From positions 864,836 through 891,410 of the forward strand of contig BLXT01000597.1 in assembly GCA_019648995.1 (NCBI GenBank): 26,575 nt of DNA, in the 5' to 3' direction. A program made the position numbers and the translations under genes. This document shows, in pieces, positions 12,201 to 20,118 of this stretch (position 1 is the stretch's first letter; each line of letters begins with the position of its first letter). Below the pieces are notes generated by a model. The model searched no databases. It was not told the DNA's origin and worked only from the letters and a program-made list of their open reading frames with translations. The DNA is from Plakobranchus ocellatus (Eukaryota > Mollusca > Gastropoda > Plakobranchidae).

Positions 12201-15200
12201 TCTATTTTCAAAATTATAACTATCAAACATTGAAAGGAAATGCAAGCCGAATACATTAAGTCACTTCCTTGATAATGCATGCACACTTTGGGCCTTTCTG
12301 AAACAAGCTATTTGCAAAGTGAAAATCCAAAGGGTGCAGGTCCCCCACAAGAGATGTTTCATTTTCGAAATAGCTCCCATAGTCATGCACAGTATGCATC
12401 AACTCACAGGTTACCTTTTCGGAATCTTGTGGATACAAAGAGAGTAATGTAAGAAGAAATTTTGAAACTTGCTGACTTTAAATTATCTCTTCTCAAAGCA
12501 GTCAGACAGAGTGAAGTGAAATTCCTTGTCCAAATGTATAAAGTAATCAGAATTGAAAAGTTGATTATGTACAGGACATTAAAGTGAAAAAGAGACAGGG
12601 GTGAACCACAGCAATTGCACATAGAAAGCTTGAGATCAACAAGGAATCACCTATATAACTAAGGAGCAAGGAGTTTGGAAGTCCTGGTTGTTGATGTGTG
12701 AGCAGGACCTTACACTTGAAGAATTTTTTGGAACATTGAAGAATGAATACAAAATGAAAGATACAAATGAAAGTATTGCCAAGATAAAAGGAGTTGCATG
12801 CGGTTTTTTTTTTTTTGTTTGTTTTTTTTTTAACAGAGGCCACAACATTTCAACCAAAAAAAACAAGAAAATGGTAATAACAAGGACACCCACAGAGGGC
12901 CATCACAGGTCATGACTACTGGTTCTGCTTTAATGACTGGCCTAATTTTCTTCCTGACATCAAAAATGTCAGGAAGAATTTTGTAAATCTGTTTTTATAG
13001 TACTGCCTAAAACACCAGGAGCAACAGAATGTGAACTTCATAGAACAATCACCTTAATGAGCCATTTTACAAAAATCTTGTTGCGTGTTTTAATGCACAG
13101 ATTGCGCAAGAGTGTAAGACCAGAAATATATCCAAAATACTTTGGCTTTTTGCCTGATAAAGGGACTAGAAATACAATATTCACTTTGCCAATGCTTATG
13201 GAAAGGTGAATAGAAATGCAAAAAGATCTCTCTGTTTCACTGATTATTCTAAGGCCTTTGACAAAGTAAAATATGTAAAGCTGTTTCATATGCTCGAAAA
13301 ATTAGACATCGATGGGAAAGATCTGCGGGTAATTAGAACTTTATACTGGGATCAGACTGCATTTGTAAGAATTAAAGGAGAATGAAGTGGTTTCAAATCC
13401 ATCAAAAGAGGTGTGAGGCAGGGATGTGTAATGTTTGCTGATCTTTTTTAACCTATATAGTGAAACAATCTTAAGGAATCTTGATGATATTTCAGGCTTA
13501 AAAACAAATGGAGAGAATCTTAATAATCTCAGGTATGCAGATGATACAGTTTTAATAGCAGAATCTGGCGAACAACTCAAAAAAACTTCTAGATACTGTA
13601 GTTTTAGAGAGCCAAAAGAATGTGCTTGTCTTGAATGTAAAGAAAACGGAATGTATGGTCATCCCAAAGAAATCCTCTGACCCGCAAATGTAATCTCCTT
13701 AGCAAAGGTGAACAAATCATACAAGTTACAAAATTCAAATATCTAGGTTACCTGATAACATCAGATGGCTGATGCACAAGTGAAATAAGTAAAAGAATAG
13801 CCATGGCCGAAGATACATTTCAAAAAAAGAAACCAATACTGGCAATTAGAAACACAAGTATGAAAACCAAAATAAAGGTAATTAGAACATATGCATGGTA
13901 GTGAGTGTTGGACAATAAAGATAGAAATAGAGAAAAAACTAGAAGCAGTAGAGATGTGGTTTATTAGAAGAATAATGAAGATATCATGGACAGAAAAAAA
14001 GTCACATGAATCTGTACTGAAAGAGGCTAATCTCGAGCGATCACTAATTTAAACCATAAGACAGAGGCAACTATAGTTTTTAGACCATTTTTGCCGACAC
14101 AAGGGTTTAAAACACTTAGCAATCCTAGAAAGATCGAAGGCAAGCACAGTAGAGGTACAGACAATAACCTTTATTGAAGTTCTTAAATCATGGGCAATAG
14201 GCAAGGGGAGCAATAACTACTTCATAAGGTTAACTGAGGATAGGTTTGAGTGGAGGAACATGATCAGCAATGTCTATTCCATACAAGGTACCTTATGATG
14301 ATGATAAATTTTATTCATGGATTTCACTGGGAGATTGCAAACCGCCTGTTGTTAAAAGTTAGTTTCCAGCCAGCCAAGTGTTTCCAAAAGCTTTAAAGTT
14401 ATTTTGAAGTATTTAAATAAGGTATCCAAACACTATGATTAAAAAAAAATTCCCAAACAAATTTTTCTTCTCTTTTTGCATCTCTATCTTGATCTCTAGA
14501 TCTAGTTTGCAATCTTCATCTTTTCTACTTTTCACTGATTGTGTGAACAAGTGTGTTATGAATGAAGTAAAAGCCCGTAGATTGATTGGATTGGCTCGAG
14601 GCTCTCTTTAATCTCGTACAACCGACATGTATATCAAGAAGACGGAAGTTGACAATCACATGACAATAACGGTTACTCTTGTATACTACGAACAGTTACT
14701 CACACTTTGATTCACACTTAATAACATGAATAATCTCCCATACACTACATTCCTCCCCCCTATCATGAGATTCGGTTACATTCCAGAAAACTAATACATG
14801 TTCTTATCTAAAAGCACATTTTAAATATATCAACAACAAACATAACACAAGGATTCAATAACCCAATCTTTTGGGAGGTTTGATCACCCTTCCACTGCGA
14901 GTGCGTGTTAGCTCGAATCCATGCCCACTGTTACTATTACTTGTACTAGAGGCTGTAAGCTTAGGCAATTCATTACCAGTCTTACTTTCCTCCTGCTCTG
15001 CTAACAAAGGCTGTTTACCTACAGTCGTCTCATTCTCATCCTGAGTATGAGAGTTAGGTAATTTTTCTATGATTTCCTTCTCTTCATGAAGACTTTGATC
15101 TACAAGATAAGGTGCTTCTACCGGTGGTACAAAAGGCAATTCAATTGTGTCTGACACACCGGTTACAGTAAGGCGGATTTGATCCTGATGTCTGCGGACA

Positions 15201-18029
15201 ATACCATGTGAAGTTGTTTTCACTTTAAAGGACAGAGGACCAGTAGATTCACATACTACTCCTGGTAGCCATTTATCCCCATGATGACAAAAATTTTGAA
15301 CAAAAACATTGTCTCCAACACAAATTTCTCTATCCTTAGCATGTTTATCATGGTATGATTTCTGATTTGACTGATGTTTCAAAACATTATCATGCAAACA
15401 TGGATGCAATAAATCTAGATGAGTTTTGATATTTCTATTGAACAATAACTCAGCTGGGCTCAAACTGGTTGTTGAGTGAGGTGTACACCTATATTTTGTC
15501 AGAAATTTGCAAACTTTTTCTTTTAAAGAACCCTTTTCAATTTTTATCATCGCTTTTTTAAAATTTTGCACGCTCCGCTCAGCTAACCCGTTTGAGGAGG
15601 GGTGGTAGGGCGATACCGTTACATGTTTAATGCCATTTGTGCTCATAAATGAACGAAACTGAAAGCTTGTAAAAGTAGGACCATTATCTGTTACGATTAT
15701 CTCAGGCAATCCTAACGTGGAAAAGATATCCCGCAGTTCAAGAATAGTGCCAGAGGCCGTTATCTTGTTCATTATTTTGACTTCTATCCATTTAGAATGA
15801 GCATCTGTAGCTATTAAGAACATGTGACCCAAAAATGGTCCTGCAAAATCTAAATGCACTCTTTTCCAAGGCTCTTCTGGCCATTCCCAGGGAAAAAGTG
15901 GTGCTTTAGCGGGTTTACTCTTAAATTTTTGGCAAGTATAGCAACATCTGACACTCTTCTCTATTTCTGCATCAATCTGTGGCCACCATAGCCAAGATCG
16001 AGCCAATGCTTTCTCCCGGTTGTCTCACACGTGAGTTAAACTTAAATCGCTGCACGATTGTTGAAGGCCTGGGGTTATGGTGCGCTTTAACCACTTCTAT
16101 AATTTCGCGATAGGGAACGTCCCCAGGCTTGCGCGGCAACACTAAATTGCTTACTAGCTTATAAGTTGTGGCTCCCACAGAGCTGAGCAAGATGGCCTTC
16201 TTCTTCTCCTCCGAGGTGATGTCATTCGCCACGAAAAAATGTTCCAACCGCTCTGTATAAGCAATCCAACTGTCGTCTGCTTCATTAAAAGCCTGAACTG
16301 AGCCAATAACACCTGCCATATTCTTTAATCCTCGTCGCCAAAATGTTATGAATGAAGTAAAAGCCCGTAGATTGATTGGATTGGCTCGAGGCTCTCTTTA
16401 ATCTTGTACAACCGACATGTATATCAAGAAGACGGAAGTTGACAATCACATGACAATAACGGTTACTCTTGTATACTACGAACAGTTACTCACACTTTGA
16501 TTCACACTTAATAACATGAATAATCTCCCATACACTACAAAGTGAATATCAAAAGAAAAAAAATCTGTCTGAATAGGATAGAATGGTGTGTTTTTTTGCT
16601 ATTTTTTTCTTTTCAGTTGATCCCACAGCATTTGTAACAAAAACAATATCATCTTCAAAGCTATCACATTTTGTAACTACTCACTAAATGCCAGTGTGCT
16701 GCTTAGTTGATTTGGTTATCTTTGTCAGGTTTGCCCTCACAACTGACCTAATTATTTAGGCTGGGTATTCCTCTGGACTTGCACACAATCGCTGCATGTA
16801 AGCAAAGTTATTTCTTGTCCAATTTGGGGCGTCAGTGGCACAGTGTCTTGTGATCCGCCCTGAGATCTGCAGCTACCCTTCAGTCGTGGGTTCGAGCCCC
16901 GCCAACGGCGCCCTGGCCTGACAAAGGGCCTGAAAGCCTGAGATCACCTTGATGTGGACTGGCTATATACAAAAACCAAAAAACCATCTTGTGCAATTCA
17001 GTCTTTCAAAAATCTAGAACTTTTTTTTACTTAGCCTTCCCCAATTTCACCCTCATAGACCTTTAGGCTCAAACTTGAGCACTAATAGAGCACTTAAGTA
17101 TTATTTGTTTATATAAAGTACCTCCAACATTTTTCTGAGCTCTTGAACAGATTCCTTGCGGTCACCTTGTTCATTGCTATGCTCAGAGTCTGCTGTAGCC
17201 TCCGCAATTTTTTGCAGCATTATCTTTTCCACATTGATGAAAGTAAAATCAAATATTTCCACCAGCTCGGAGACAAGCCGACCTTTTTTTGAACCTGGCC
17301 CACCTGAAATGTGTGAAAATCATTGCAACATTTCTTAGCTTTACTTTCTTAGTGAAACATTTAGTGACTAGATGAACAAATAAAAAAAATCAGCATCACT
17401 ATAAAATTGACACTTACATTCAATAACTTAGATATCCAAATATATTAAAAAGTAAATTTTTTGGGAGACAACAAATAGCATAATTATCATCATATGATTT
17501 TAAATATTGCACAACAAGATAATATGTTTTGTTTTATTGTAAAACTGTCCACTTCTACTAGCTTTCAGTAACATTTGATATGATTTCAATCCAAAGAAAA
17601 ACAAAAAAACAAAAAAAAAAAATACCATTATATGTTAAAAATGGACAGTGATTATAACTAAGCCATGTATTTTTTTTCAAAGGCTTTGATCACGCAAACA
17701 CATAAAGCCATGATTAAACAAATAAATAAATCAAAATTTGGTACCCTCTCAATGTGAATCAAAGTAAAACCAGATTTCAATATCTTGTTAAGTATTCAAT
17801 TATTCTTGTAATCTGAAAAGCAACAAGCCTTTGGTATTTAAATCTAGGACTTCAGGGAAACGTGTCATTTTATTCTCAACTCACCATATACCAGAATGAT
17901 TGTTGGGCCATTTTCACAAACTTTCACTTTGCTACCGACTGCCACCTGCACCTCCTCCTTGGTGATCTTGCGGTACACGGCTCCATTAACATCTGGCTTG
18001 TTGATCTTGCTGTAACCGCCACATCCCAT
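6066..18029 (-). CDS. Adenylate-kinase-like protein with degenerate P-loop, 8 coding exons
   Basis: Joining 18029-17885, 17303-17122, 11930-11698, 9520-9397, 8176-7987, 7608-7514, 7044-6940 and 6284-6066 gives 1293 nt (430 aa plus stop) with every junction in phase and GT/AG introns. Residues 49-57 read GGPGSKKGR at the place of the adenylate kinase P-loop GGPGSGKGT. Further on are a FLVD strand where kinases have FLIDGYPR, a strand before the LID (AVLYFSL), an acidic insert and a C-terminal helix like that of AK1 (about 228-280). The P-loop Gly before Lys, the STGDLLR arginine and the DGYPR arginine are replaced, so a pseudokinase or altered enzyme is likely (inference). Residues 284-430 have further strand-like segments (TVFVF, TIVLDLS, SIVFVND) that I cannot assign. 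The start MGCGG could be N-myristoylated and palmitoylated, although position 6 is Tyr rather than the usual Ser/Thr. I infer no substrate. Confidence 0.85.
6690..6925. repeat. Degenerate tandem repeat in intron 7
   Basis: About six loosely conserved units of 30-40 bp built on TTGAAATTCAATCACACATT and CACCAAAATGA, interrupted by an A-rich tract near 6800-6830. It lies in the last intron of the kinase-like gene. Confidence 0.65.
6940..7044 (-). CDS. Kinase-like gene, exon 7 (residues 324-358)
   Basis: Acceptor attcag/GATGATGC and donor GAG/gtgaga, phase 0 at both ends (35 codons). It encodes a helix (DDAIRGFVNRL) and a hydrophobic strand (KTIVLDLSATNI), a helix-strand unit of alpha/beta type. 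No family recognised. Confidence 0.82.
7514..7608 (-). CDS. Kinase-like gene, exon 6 (residues 292-323)
   Basis: Acceptor tttctcag/ACAAAAAG and donor CTG/gtaaga. It encodes DKKLIDPELLEEN and a short basic segment ending in SIQSL, starting in phase 1 and ending in phase 0. No domain recognised. Confidence 0.82.
7987..8176 (-). CDS. Kinase-like gene, exon 5 (residues 229-292)
   Basis: Acceptor cttccag/AGAAGAGC and donor TTTG/gtgagt. The segment FENSVRSFLEYFEQ followed by DAISSRVCELFSKL matches in layout the two last helices of AK1-type kinases. It then enters the unassigned C-terminal domain at MVNTVFVFTF. Confidence 0.85.
8177..9396 (-). other. Intron 4 of the kinase-like gene, nothing further recognised
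   Basis: A+T-rich intron with a GA-rich run (about 8741-8778) and poly(A). No exon or mobile element was recognised. Confidence 0.6.
9397..9520 (-). CDS. Kinase-like gene, exon 4 (residues 187-228)
   Basis: Acceptor cttttag/CCTTTAC and donor AAG/gtaaga. It encodes AVLYFSL (across the junction) and then a charged, Pro/Glu-rich stretch including KPEEVKEDNEETDGG that stands where the LID lies in adenylate kinases. An internal ATG at 9501 is in frame but the phase join to exon 3 makes a separate start unnecessary. Confidence 0.8.
10675..10874. mobile_element. Possible MITE with 10-bp terminal inverted repeats
   Basis: GTGCTGCCTA at 10675-10684 and its exact reverse complement TAGGCAGCAC at 10865-10874 enclose about 200 bp that are richer in G+C than the flanks. 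ACA lies next to both ends, but no convincing target duplication is present. Confidence 0.35.
11001..11030 (+). mobile_element. Possible solitary pogo-like terminal repeat
   Basis: CAGTGGGCCCTCGCTATAGA resembles terminal repeats of pogo/Tigger-type transposons (CAGTGG..CCTCGCTATA). No partner end was found within about 1 kb. Confidence 0.3.
11187..11239. repeat. Two-copy 24-bp direct repeat
   Basis: ATGCAAAGATGCAAGC then TTTTGGAG, followed at once by a second copy differing by one base (CATGC for CAAGC). Confidence 0.8.
11698..11930 (-). CDS. Kinase-like gene, exon 3 (residues 110-187)
   Basis: Acceptor ttccag/GATGAC and donor TGT/GTAAGAG. This donor leaves phase 2, which reads on into exon 4. 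The nearer AAG/GTCAGT site at 11757 would leave phase 0 and meet an in-frame stop in exon 4. The exon encodes the FLVDMMPN strand, where an active kinase has FLIDGYPR, and a following FEEK helix. Confidence 0.8.
12948..12978. repeat. Perfect 13-bp hairpin in intron 2
   Basis: TTCTTCCTGACAT, five-base loop CAAAA, then ATGTCAGGAAGAA. It lies just upstream of the LINE fragment. No function is assigned. Confidence 0.85.
12990..14308 (+). mobile_element. RTE-like non-LTR retrotransposon (LINE), 5'-truncated and broken
   Basis: Fragments of one reverse transcriptase can be read in order, in shifting frames. A KTPGATECELHRTI block is near 13008. A frame with KGTRNTIFTL follows. The DYSKAFDKV motif is at 13239-13268, RGVRQGC at about 13408-13428 and LRYADDTVLIAES with the catalytic YADD at 13534-13545. 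C-terminal blocks (YLG, WTEKKSHESVL, RFEWRNMISNVYS) follow. Stops and frameshifts interrupt it (for example near 13210, 13384 and 13449), so it is dead. The 3' end is a short TGA/TAA repeat (about 14295-14308), a usual RTE-type tail. The endonuclease is missing. It lies antisense to the host gene, in its intron 2. Confidence 0.85.
14554..14749 (-). repeat. LTR (3' LTR in element orientation)
   Basis: 196 bp from TGTTATGAATG to TACACTACA. In element orientation it contains ATTAAA, a variant poly(A) signal. It differs from the other LTR only at 14615. Confidence 0.95.
14855..16006 (-). CDS. Gypsy integrase, catalytic and C-terminal parts (383 codons from an internal Met)
   Basis: The catalytic triad is intact: D53 (HLDFAGPF), D107 (VTDNG) and E143 (HPSSNGLAER), a D,D-35-E spacing. 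The C22-x2-C25 half of the zinc finger remains, but its two His lie in the deleted part. The C-terminal domain carries GDNVFVQNF and a KWLPGVV...VRRHQDQIR block common in these elements. The Ser/Thr-rich tail ends in a PPKRLGY motif. The gag frame is out of phase with it, so it is probably not translated as a fusion. Confidence 0.85.
   Translation of the reverse strand: MARSWLWWPQIDAEIEKSVRCCYTCQKFKSKPAKAPLFPWEWPEEPWKRVHLDFAGPFLGHMFLIATDAHSKWIEVKIMNKITASGTILELRDIFSTLGLPEIIVTDNGPTFTSFQFRSFMSTNGIKHVTVSPYHPSSNGLAERSVQNFKKAMIKIEKGSLKEKVCKFLTKYRCTPHSTTSLSPAELLFNRNIKTHLDLLHPCLHDNVLKHQSNQKSYHDKHAKDREICVGDNVFVQNFCHHGDKWLPGVVCESTGPLSFKVKTTSHGIVRRHQDQIRLTVTGVSDTIELPFVPPVEAPYLVDQSLHEEKEIIEKLPNSHTQDENETTVGKQPLLAEQEESKTGNELPKLTASSTSNSNSGHGFELTRTRSGRVIKPPKRLGY
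15972..16319 (-). pseudogene. Gypsy gag, N-terminal fragment
   Basis: The first about 105 codons are gag: the opening MAGVIGSVQAFNE, a FFVANDI segment and RFKFNSRVRQPGESI are typical of Metaviridae capsid-region gag. After PGES the frame runs into integrase sequence read out of frame and stops at 15972, so capsid C-terminal part and nucleocapsid are lost. Confidence 0.85.
16344..16539 (-). repeat. LTR (5' LTR in element orientation)
   Basis: 196 bp, same termini as the partner copy. It is followed in the element direction by a primer-binding-like sequence and the gag start. Confidence 0.95.
16545..16812. other. Intron 2 sequence between the LTR element and the SINE
   Basis: A+T-rich intronic sequence without a recognisable gene. 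It carries one TCACAACTGAC (16737-16747), a relative of the motif array at 19280-20457. Confidence 0.4.
16825..16986 (+). mobile_element. tRNA-derived SINE, young copy
   Basis: A tRNA-like head (GGGGCGTCAGTGGCACAGTG, A-box region) is followed by the B box GGTTCGAGCCCC at 16889-16900, a unique body (CCCTGGCCTGA) and an A-rich tail. The flanks TCTTGTCCAATT (16813-16824) and TCTTGTGCAATT (16987-16998) differ by one base, which is a target-site duplication as made by LINE machinery. It is a SINE and not a tRNA gene, because the body does not close as an acceptor stem. Confidence 0.85.
17122..17303 (-). CDS. Kinase-like gene, exon 2 (residues 49-109, P-loop)
   Basis: Acceptor cag/GTGGGCC and donor GAG/gtactt. 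It completes the GGPGSKKGR loop and carries the following helix, then FTFINVEKIM in the place of the AMP-site segment STGDLLR. An acidic, serine-rich insert (ATADSEHSNEQGDRKES) follows before the next helix. It ends in phase 0. Confidence 0.88.
17885..18029 (-). CDS. Kinase-like gene, coding exon 1 (residues 1-49)
   Basis: Starts at the ATG at 18029 (AGGATGGGATGTGG context), encodes MGCGGYSK and runs to the beta strand TIILVYG. It ends after the first base of a Gly codon at the donor TATG/GTGAGT. The upstream acceptor tttcag ends at 18067, so the 5' UTR is itself spliced. A two-codon upstream ORF (ATG AGC TGA) lies in that UTR exon. Confidence 0.85.
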
Positions 18030-18066
18030 CCTAAGACTAGATCTAACTCTTCAGCTCATCCTGAGT
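18030..18066 (-). other. Spliced 5' UTR part of the kinase-like gene's first coding exon
   Basis: On the minus strand a pyrimidine-rich tract and AG at 18068-18067 precede 37 nt leading to the start codon. The tract contains a minimal upstream ORF (ATG, Ser, stop). The non-coding first exon upstream was not located. Confidence 0.5.
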
Positions 18067-19562
18067 CTGAAAAGTTTCAAGAAAATAAAAGTTAATAGAT
18101 ACGATGTATCAACAATACAATAATACCATAGGGGACTCTTTTTAACAACAAAACAATGAAGAAATACTGAGCTCAGACTAGCCCACCTTTGAAAATAATG
18201 TTGGGGAAATCAAGTGCAAAATGAGGAACATGGGATCAAAATGTAGAACAAACCTGGCGATCGACATTGACTGAACAAAAGCAAGCATTGATGTAATTAA
18301 ATGCTGAACAGGATAAATAAAATCAGAGGTTTAATTTTCAAATGGGGAAAGAGTGTAGGGGAAATGCTAAAACAAACAGCACTTTCAGTCTAGATTGGAC
18401 GCAAAGTTCTAAATCAATGCGCTGTCAAACTCATAAGAAGCACAGAAATATACATTCCAGTCTATTTATCTTAATGTTTAGCAAACCATCAATCCCAGAA
18501 TAACAGATTAAAAAAGAAAAATATTGGAATCAAATTTATTTGCTTCTACATCTACATTCATTACATACCGACAAAATGACGAGGTCAGGGGGCAAGTTAT
18601 AACAAAAATAGTGCTACATATTGTAATCCTTGCCATTTGCAGTCACTATGAATTACTACGGATTTGTATTCTTCAAATGAGCAATTGCCAAAAGGTGGAC
18701 CCCAAAATTGTGTCACGTTTTTTTCCACATTTTGAGAAAAAGAATCTCCAATTACAAAAGGGAAAGGCCCAATTGAGCATCAGTGAGGTAATATTCATGC
18801 AGAGTTTGATAGCAAGAGTAGATTCATGTAAAAAAAATTTGGTCTGTGTTTTTTTACTTGGTGGTGAATGAGCTTATTTTGTTGATGATGACCCTTTTTT
18901 GGTGATTTTGTCATCATGGTTATGTTCAAAATTTATTTGAGCTATTGCCATAAGGTGGATAGTGCTGAATACGTCAAAAAAGGGATTAAATAGTGATAAA
19001 GAAAATAAAAATAAAACATTGCGTTTGGTGTTAAATTGTTTGTCTTATGATAAAACCAAATGTTCATCTTGTTTGTGCAATAAAAAAAAAAAAAAAAGTT
19101 GGTTGACAGACCCATATTATCGGCCACGAAAATGGGACACTTTTGGCTTAATTTAAATCAGTATGGCAACATGAAATCTGTGCAAAATTTCCACAGAGGA
19201 AATTTATGTCAACATTCCTAATAACTTCATGTTGAGATGACTGGCTGAGATTTACAGGTCTTGTCTGTTTAAATTGGAACTGTCGGTTGTGACGCACAAT
19301 CATGTCCGTTTTAAGCAAAGTTTTGATTCTAAATCAAATGACTAAAACCCTCGGTGAAGCAAAATTAAGAGCCATCATATTATTCCTCAATGAAAAGATT
19401 TCATAACGGAACCGGCTAAACAAAGCCTATTAGAGTATTAGACTGGATTCTTCACGTCAGACTTTTTATTTAATGCGATCCGAGTTAATGATTGTCACAA
19501 CCGACAATTATGAATCATTGTGATTCACAAAAATCAACGTTCATTTCAGCATTTTTTTCACC

Positions 19563-19641
19563 TCTCGCGATTCAACATTCCCATTCCAATTTAACTTAAC
19601 AGGAGATCTCTTTTTCAAAATGGCAGACAGGGGAAGACGCA
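19563..19641 (+). promoter_or_regulatory. TCTCGCGA core-promoter motif followed by a short possible first exon
   Basis: TCTCGCGA at 19563-19570 is a motif known from CpG-rich promoters (BANP/Kaiso type). An ATG in good context (AAAATGGCA, 19620) opens 22 nt, MADRGRR, ending in a strong donor A/GTGAGTG. Its downstream gene is unresolved. Confidence 0.35.
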
Positions 19642-20003
19642 GTGAGTGAATGCTTCATGTCCAAAAGTTATGGTTCTTCATATTCAACAGTGTTTATACT
19701 TATTAATAGTTATTTTGAATAAAATTTCCAATTTCATTCCCATCACCCCATTTTAATAAGACATCACAGTAAATCGTCATGAATGATTGAATTGGCCATT
19801 GACATGATCAAAACTAATAGATCTAATCTAGATCTATCATCCCGGACATTAAAAACTTTTGCAACTGACGAACTCAATTCAAGTCCAAGGTAACAATCGA
19901 AAAAGATTGTGTAAAATTATTTTTATCAGTGCTGATTATAAAAAAAAGCAAGAGAACAGTTTTTATTATCTTAGATAAGTTAAGTTAATTTTTTTTATTA
20001 TAG

Positions 20004-20118
20004 ATGCCTATATTCAAATAGCAAAGAGTTTGTGTTACAATGCATCAAGCCTGTCGGTTGTGATTATTTCAAGCTTAGATGTTTCTCATGTCCTCATGCC
20101 TTTTCATCACAACTGACA
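20004..20118 (+). CDS. Speculative second exon of a tiny gene starting at 19620
   Basis: A good acceptor (tttttttattatag) ends at 20003. Splicing the 22-nt exon at 19620-19641 onto it stays open for about 38 codons, then stops, giving a product of about 45 residues including two copies of the recurring motif. There is no family support and it may be chance. Confidence 0.2.

Larger units (their letters stand above)
14549..16544 (-). mobile_element. Young, internally deleted Gypsy (Metaviridae) LTR retrotransposon with 5-bp target duplication
   Basis: Identical 196-bp TG...CA terminal repeats (14554-14749 and 16344-16539; one C/T difference, at 14615/16405) are flanked by AAGTG (14549-14553 and 16540-16544). 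In the coding (minus) direction, a primer-binding-like TGGCGACGAGGAT (16340-16328) follows the right LTR, then the N-terminal part of gag (from 16319), an abrupt switch into integrase near 16010, and a polypurine tract (AGGGGGGAGGAA, 14761-14750) just before the left LTR. Most of gag, protease, reverse transcriptase, RNase H and the integrase HH zinc-finger part are missing. It is non-autonomous and must have been copied in trans or deleted on copying. It sits in the sense orientation in intron 2 of the kinase-like gene. Confidence 0.93.

Noticed and set aside
12256-12438. Minus-strand 60-codon open frame (MYPQDSEKVTCELMHTVHD...)
   Set aside because: Protein-like, but it has no family recognised and no supporting splice sites. 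It lies in intron 2 and may be an unknown element remnant.
12688-12915. Plus-strand open frame with LTLEEFFGTLKNEYK
   Set aside because: Could be a LINE or other coding remnant but it breaks into a poly(T) tract and does not connect to the LINE reverse transcriptase.
16826-16900. tRNA gene
   Set aside because: The A- and B-box-like sequence is followed by a SINE body and tail with target duplications, and no closing acceptor stem is seen.
18524-18871. 115-codon plus-strand open frame
   Set aside because: Overlaps the inverted repeat block at 18675, has no recognisable family and low-complexity ends.
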